Below are positions 6,401-9,245 of a DNA stretch of 9,245 nt, in pieces. Positions within the stretch are counted from its first letter, which is position 1. Each line of letters opens with the position of its first letter. The position numbers were made by a program, and so were the translations under genes. The stretch is from an uncultured Collinsella sp. (GTDB lineage Bacteria > Actinomycetota > Coriobacteriia > Coriobacteriales > Coriobacteriaceae), in contig UQNB01000077.1 of NCBI GenBank assembly GCA_900542235.1, positions 1 to 9,245 on the forward strand. Reading direction: 5' to 3'. The notes below the pieces were generated by a model. It made no database searches. It was not told where the DNA came from and saw only the letters and a list, made by a program, of their open reading frames with translations.

Positions 6401-9137
6401 CCTTGTCGCCCTCGACGAGCTCGAAGGAGAACTCGCCCTCCTTGAGGTCGCGGCCGGTCAGGACCTTGGTCGCGGTGATCTGTTCGGTGACGCTCGTCTC
6501 GACAGGCGTCACGTTATAGGTATTGGTGAACGTGAAGGCCGCATCACCGTCCGGCTTGCGGGATACGCGCAGATTCCCCTTGCCGTCATCGGTCACGGTG
6601 AAGGAAACCTCGCGCGACAGCTTGGCGTCGTTGGTCACGCCAGCGACCTCACCGGACTCGGCCACGGTGTAGGTAAAGGTGTGCTCGCGCTTCTCGGGCT
6701 TCTCGCCCACAGCCCTGTTAAGATCGTCGAGCGTAAAGGTAATCTTGCCAAAGTCGACCTTGCCGTCGACGTCGTTGTGCACGCTCGTGCTCGCAGGCAT
6801 AGGCGCGCCCTCTTCACCGGTCACGGTAAAGGTGAACTTGCCGGTGATATCAGCCGGGGTCAGAGCGTCATCAACCTGCAGATTCTTGATACCCGCAAGC
6901 GATGCCTCGGTAGCATTCGTGGTGTAGGCGTTCTTGAACTCGATGCTCTTGACGTCCTTGGCGTCCTTCAGCTCGTGCGTGGCAACCAGCTGGCCCTTGC
7001 CGTTATCGGCGATGGTCGTCACGATGGTGTAGACCGCGTCATCGTAGTCAATACCGCCGGCGTTGCCCTTAACCTCATACAGCTTGTAGGTGTGCTGGCC
7101 GATCTCGGTGTACTTGATGGCCTTGAACGTAACGTTACCGTTGGCGTCATTCTTGACGGTCTCGATAACCTTCGCGTCTTCGCCGAGACCCTCGCGCAGC
7201 TCAAAGCTGAACTCGCCGGCCTTGAGGTCGCGTCCGGTCAGGACCTTGGTCACCTTGATCTTGTCGGTGACGCTTGAATCGACGGAATTTGCAGCGTAGG
7301 TGTTCTTGAACTCAGTCTCGCCCGAAGTCACCTGTACGTCAGCGCTGAGCTCGCCCTTCTTGTTGGGCGTTACCGTCACGGTAATCTCCGCGACATTCCC
7401 ACTGTAAGTGATGCCATCGATAGTTTGGCCGGCGTTCTTCTCGCTGACCTTGTAGACGTACGTGCCAGGTTCGGTGTATTCGATCGTGCCGAAGTCGATG
7501 GCAGCCTTACCCTGGTCCAGGTCAGCCTTGTGCACGATTGCAGTCGTAGCCGCAGGCATCGGGGCACCGTTCTCGGACGTCAGACCAAACTCAAACTTGT
7601 CCTCTTTCGTCCACTCGCGACCCTCGAGCACCTTGGTCAGGCCAAAGCTAGCCTTGGTGTCAACCTTTGCCGGCGTCATGTCGTACTTATAGCTGATCTT
7701 GCCGTTGTTGCCCAAGTAGGAATTGACATGCGTCGCGGTCGCCTTGGCGGACACGTTGTTCCACTTGGGGTTGAGAACGTCGGTCGCGGTACCGGTGTTG
7801 TTGCCGCCCACGCTGTCCTTGGTGGTGTGGAGCTCGTCGATAAAGGCCAGGCGCGCGGTTCCCACGCTAAACGAAAGGTTGCCACCCTCGTCAGCAACAA
7901 TAGCGCCGTCAAACTTCGCTGCGTCGCCACCGATAAACTCGATGACAGCGGTGGCGGGCTTGGCCTCGCCGTTCTCGCCCTGCTCCTCAAACTCATCCTT
8001 GTAGTAATAGGTGCCAGTATCTGTCAGCGAATTCTTTGCAGGCTGTGTGCAGTCCTTATCCGCGTAAATGGGAGTCTGCTTCTGGAAGTAGTAGTAGCGG
8101 TTGGTGTCAGCCGGCTCAAAGGTAGCAACCGTATCACCCAACGCACCACCGCTCCACTTGTTCGCGTAGAAGCTCACGGTCTTGGTGCCGTCAACGACAG
8201 TCGTATTATGCTCGATGTAGTTCTTGAGCCCCGTGACCTTCTCAGGCGTAAATAGGTTGTCGAGCGCAACACTCTTCACGCTCGAGGCATACTTCACCTG
8301 GATGGGCTTAACGTTGTCGACCGAAAGCTTGCCGTCTACGGTCTTAAAGTGGCTCAGCGGAATCAACGACGCAGGAATGTTAACCGTTACGATATCGCCC
8401 TTCTGGTGATTGTCATCGCCGGCACGTTGCACGGTGATGAACAGGTCTTTTGCCTTGCCGGTGAACTCGTAGGTGTCGGTATTGGTCTCTTTGTTGACCG
8501 TCTTGCTCGCCTTGGTAAACGACGTGCCGTTGATGACGACTTCGGTAAATCCGTCAACCTGCATAAAGTCGCCCAGCTCATCGGTAAACGTGATGTAGCC
8601 GGACTTGGTCTCGTCATATCCCTTATGGATTTCGGTCGGATAAGGCGGCTCCGATGTGATGGCCTGAGAGATGTCGTCGAAGACCTTCTTGAGCTCTTCG
8701 GCATTGGTCGCCGACTTATAGTAGTCGGAGTTTTCCGCACGTGTGCCATGAGTATCCCATGCCGTGGCATTGGGGTAGTTACTCGAAACGGCATGCATGA
8801 ACTTGTTTACGTCGCTCGTCCCCTTTTTCGAGGGATCGTCAGCAGGATTCGCCCCACTAAAGATGCCAATGGCATAGATGGTTGCCTTGCTGTCCTTCAT
8901 CTTCTTGGCAGCCGTCACAGCATCGTTAGCGACGTCAGAGTCGAACGTGTTGCCACTCGTTGGCTTGCCGTCGGTAAAGAACACAACGATCTTCTTGGCA
9001 TCTGCGCGGTCAGAAGTGATATCCCCGGCCAATTCCAGACCATAGTCGGCACGCGTGGCACCGCTTGGCTTGATTCCAGCAACTGTATCCTCAAGAACTT
9101 TCACGTTGCCGCCAGAGCAATCGGTCAAGTCTTTCAT
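3459..9137 (-). CDS. Large LPXTG-anchored vWA / multi-repeat pilin-type surface protein (5' end incomplete)
   Basis: The frame from the first ATG encodes 1892 residues, likely a cell-wall-anchored fimbrial adhesin. Residues 1-165 are the C-terminal part of a vWA domain (SGATRADYG; VVFFTDGKP at 51-59, a MIDAS-side motif). The DxSxS motif and signal peptide are absent. Residues 166-490 are a middle region of unassigned fold (FTDELGDFMQV; TYYYKDEFEE). Ten pilin domains of the Spy0128/FctA isopeptide type follow, at about 494-614, 618-740, 742-874, 878-994, 997-1118, 1121-1275, 1278-1414, 1417-1593, 1597-1716 and 1719-1832. They show a first-strand Lys (as in K-V-L-x-GR), a central Glu (e.g. Glu566, Glu944) and a terminal Asn in N-T-Y (e.g. 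Asn612, Asn991). These would form internal Lys-Asn bonds. A Pro/Thr spacer and LPTTG (1860-1864), a hydrophobic helix and RKR complete a sortase substrate. ATG 9137 lacks an RBS, and the vWA-like frame continues 20 codons upstream to a TAA, so it is probably not the native start. Confidence 0.9.
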   Translation of the reverse strand: MKDLTDCSGGNVKVLEDTVAGIKPSGATRADYGLELAGDITSDRADAKKIVVFFTDGKPTSGNTFDSDVANDAVTAAKKMKDSKATIYAIGIFSGANPADDPSKKGTSDVNKFMHAVSSNYPNATAWDTHGTRAENSDYYKSATNAEELKKVFDDISQAITSEPPYPTEIHKGYDETKSGYITFTDELGDFMQVDGFTEVVINGTSFTKASKTVNKETNTDTYEFTGKAKDLFITVQRAGDDNHQKGDIVTVNIPASLIPLSHFKTVDGKLSVDNVKPIQVKYASSVKSVALDNLFTPEKVTGLKNYIEHNTTVVDGTKTVSFYANKWSGGALGDTVATFEPADTNRYYYFQKQTPIYADKDCTQPAKNSLTDTGTYYYKDEFEEQGENGEAKPATAVIEFIGGDAAKFDGAIVADEGGNLSFSVGTARLAFIDELHTTKDSVGGNNTGTATDVLNPKWNNVSAKATATHVNSYLGNNGKISYKYDMTPAKVDTKASFGLTKVLEGREWTKEDKFEFGLTSENGAPMPAATTAIVHKADLDQGKAAIDFGTIEYTEPGTYVYKVSEKNAGQTIDGITYSGNVAEITVTVTPNKKGELSADVQVTSGETEFKNTYAANSVDSSVTDKIKVTKVLTGRDLKAGEFSFELREGLGEDAKVIETVKNDANGNVTFKAIKYTEIGQHTYKLYEVKGNAGGIDYDDAVYTIVTTIADNGKGQLVATHELKDAKDVKSIEFKNAYTTNATEASLAGIKNLQVDDALTPADITGKFTFTVTGEEGAPMPASTSVHNDVDGKVDFGKITFTLDDLNRAVGEKPEKREHTFTYTVAESGEVAGVTNDAKLSREVSFTVTDDGKGNLRVSRKPDGDAAFTFTNTYNVTPVETSVTEQITATKVLTGRDLKEGEFSFELVEGDKVVATGTNDAEGNITMSAVKYTEAGEHTYTLREVNGGTTSKGITYSDTKYTIETTITDNGDGTLSATHELKSATPATFKNTYSVTPLDAELDFDLSKVISGREWTDGDESSFTITAPDGAPLPDPATVTVSKRDAKDGIAAIKFGKIRYTATGTYKYEIRENAGSTVGMTYDAHVATVEVTVTENGDGSLTANVTKKENGRFTNTYRTELNYTAAGGLWLSKYLDGRPMTEGQFTFTVTPADDASARALGLLPGANSFKSPAAAEATVGLIDILAGHEVIFTQADAGKTFTYTVAEKNDGQPGYTYDDAVRTVTIAIADDTAGTLTATTTVSGGPEGTHETVHKSGENKVEKALVPFHNSYSATTNTPGGTAAQVVATKTLTGRPMADGEFWFGIAYQGELVAYENLKPNIGGHVSFDTLHYDTKMLANLEAAGLAYRTDKDGKLAWTINYTAYEDLFGLPNGVSATTWSFGFKVIVVDNGDGTLTATVDYGGVEPLFENVYGAEAVDAALTGTKKLQAAEGLTPADITGKFTFTVTADESGAPMPERTTATNDAAGNVDFGKIHFTLEDLNRALGVTADATDKAEADEAGEAEADEAEAEEADADANADEPSDEPEPAAPTAPRSHTFTYTVTESGSAPGVTNDTNATRKVSYTVSDNGAGHLSVKREGDDGAAFTFTNTYSVTPTDSVVTDQVKTVKRLTGRDLAAGEFTFELLEDGVTVASGTNDANGNVTLSPIRYEAPGTHTYTLREACPNALGLYKGVTYDGTTYTVVTTVSDNGDGTLAATHKLEGTTESAGFTNKYHAMPTQVSIGAIKVLEGRELKKDEFSFKLVGEDIESTVTNDADGKINFDKFEYDEPGTYVYTVSEVKGDEAGMTYDKSVFTATVNVVDDGEGNLKANVAFTKGDKSVEGIVFNNTYKKPETPVPTPDPGTPKTVTNIVKTVKGFLPTTGDQQAAALLMAFVIAMAGVGALVWGIRKR
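3462..3560 (-). other. Sortase cell-wall sorting signal
   Basis: Codons 1860-1892 of the surface protein encode LPTTG, then a hydrophobic stretch of about 20 residues (ALLMAFVIAMAGVGALVW) and the basic tail GIRKR. Sortase would cut between Thr and Gly and attach the protein to peptidoglycan or polymerise it into a pilus. No sortase gene is in the window. Confidence 0.9.
3990..4889 (-). repeat. Duplicated two-domain module, second copy (pilin domains 8-9)
   Basis: Codons 1417-1716. Domain 8 shares LTPADITGKFTFTV, VDFGKI-FTL-DLNRA-G and AAFTFTNTY-VTP with domain 3. Domain 9 shares LTGRDL-GEF-FEL, V-SGTNDA/VATGTNDA and DNGDGTL-ATH with domain 4. Order and spacing are kept, which indicates duplication of a two-domain block followed by divergence. 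Confidence 0.6.
4536..4673 (-). other. 46-residue acidic low-complexity insertion in pilin domain 8
   Basis: Codons 1489-1534 encode almost only Ala, Asp and Glu, ending in a Pro-rich stretch (EPSDEPEPAAPTA). The equivalent loop in sister domain 3 is only a few residues (GEKPEKRE). The DNA is made of imperfect GCN/GAN repeats, as expected from slippage. It probably forms a flexible, highly charged loop sticking out of the shaft domain. Confidence 0.75.
6156..6914 (-). repeat. Duplicated two-domain module, first copy (pilin domains 3-4)
   Basis: Codons 742-994, the counterpart of the block at codons 1417-1716. Domain 3 has the atypical first strand GIKNLQVDDALTPADITG in place of the KVL-GR motif, and domain 8 has the same feature. 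Domain 4 is of the LTGRDL type. Confidence 0.6.
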
Positions 9138-9245
9138 AACCTGTGTGTAATTGTAGGTGTATCCTCCGTCACGATACGTATCGTTGCCGATCCTTGATTA
9201 GCAACCTCATCCGAACACTTCCCATATTCATCCGAACATGTACGG
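9138..9245 (-). pseudogene. Disrupted 5' part of the vWA surface protein gene
   Basis: On the minus strand, codons 9197-9138 stay open and read SRIGNDTYRDGGYTYNYTQV straight into the ATG at 9137, in a style that fits a vWA domain of this family. An in-frame TAA lies at 9200-9198, and two TGA codons come further up. None of the three frames from 9198 to 9245 encodes a recognisable vWA beta strand, MIDAS loop or signal peptide. There is no ribosome binding site at a usable distance from the ATG at 9137. The region also contains ACGATACGTATCGT (9171-9184, a perfect palindrome) and an 11-bp direct repeat (9207-9217 and 9228-9238). Frameshift, rearrangement or contig-end error are the options. Confidence 0.5.
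9207..9238. repeat. 11-bp direct repeat, 21-bp period
   Basis: TCATCCGAACA occurs at 9207-9217 and again at 9228-9238, exactly two helical turns apart. This spacing suits paired protein-binding sites, for example an operator or a transposase end-binding site. With the window ending seven bases later, further copies cannot be excluded. Confidence 0.55.

Noticed and set aside
5142..7277. A 711-codon open frame on the plus strand opposite the pilin gene, with further long plus-strand frames at 3990-5036, 7425-8255 and 8349-9197
   Set aside because: These are antisense shadows created by the G/C-rich third positions and repeated domains of the pilin gene. Their translations have no recognisable motifs and mirror the pilin repeat pattern.
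9205..9245. End of an insertion sequence (IS21-like paired terminal repeats)
   Set aside because: The two 11-mers are suggestive, but their orientation would point the element into the vWA-like frame that resumes at 9197, leaving only about 40 bases. No transposase sequence is visible, so no mobile element is called.

Overview
The window reads as chromosomal DNA of a high-GC Gram-positive bacterium. The best guess is a gut actinobacterium of the class Coriobacteriia, Collinsella-like. The reasons are the strong G/C bias at third codon positions, an LPXTG-anchored multi-domain surface protein with vWA and FctA-type pilin domains, and a NarL-type two-component pair beside an ABC exporter ATPase. 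This assignment is an inference from style, not from a database match.

Layout. Positions 1-880 (minus) hold the 5' part of a gene that starts as a complete-looking ABC-transporter ATPase. It then runs without a stop into what looks like the N-terminal domain of a RecD2-type helicase; the gene leaves the window at position 1. A 199-bp divergent spacer (881-1079) carries a candidate leaderless promoter. Positions 1080-2225 and 2222-2851 (plus) encode a membrane sensor histidine kinase and its LuxR/NarL-type response regulator, overlapping by 4 bp. The divergent ABC ATPase is a plausible regulatory target.

Positions 2852-3458 have no gene but are full of structure. There are two related hairpin elements of about 155 bp, each with a conserved terminator-like core inside long outer stems that differ in sequence between the copies yet remain self-complementary. 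Extra hairpins, a G10 tract and a strong minus-strand intrinsic terminator complete the region. It separates the convergent regulator and pilin genes.

Positions 3459-9137 (minus) encode most of a very large surface protein: the C-terminal part of a vWA domain, a middle region, ten tandem isopeptide-type pilin domains, a Pro-rich spacer and an LPTTG sorting signal. The vWA-like frame continues 20 codons upstream of the first ATG and then meets a TAA. No signal peptide or MIDAS DxSxS is present, so the 5' end is truncated, frameshifted or misassembled. The last 50 bases contain an 11-bp direct repeat with a 21-bp period.

The two regions most worth a second look are the apparent ABC-RecD2 chimera at the left edge and the paired nested-hairpin elements at 2872-3316.
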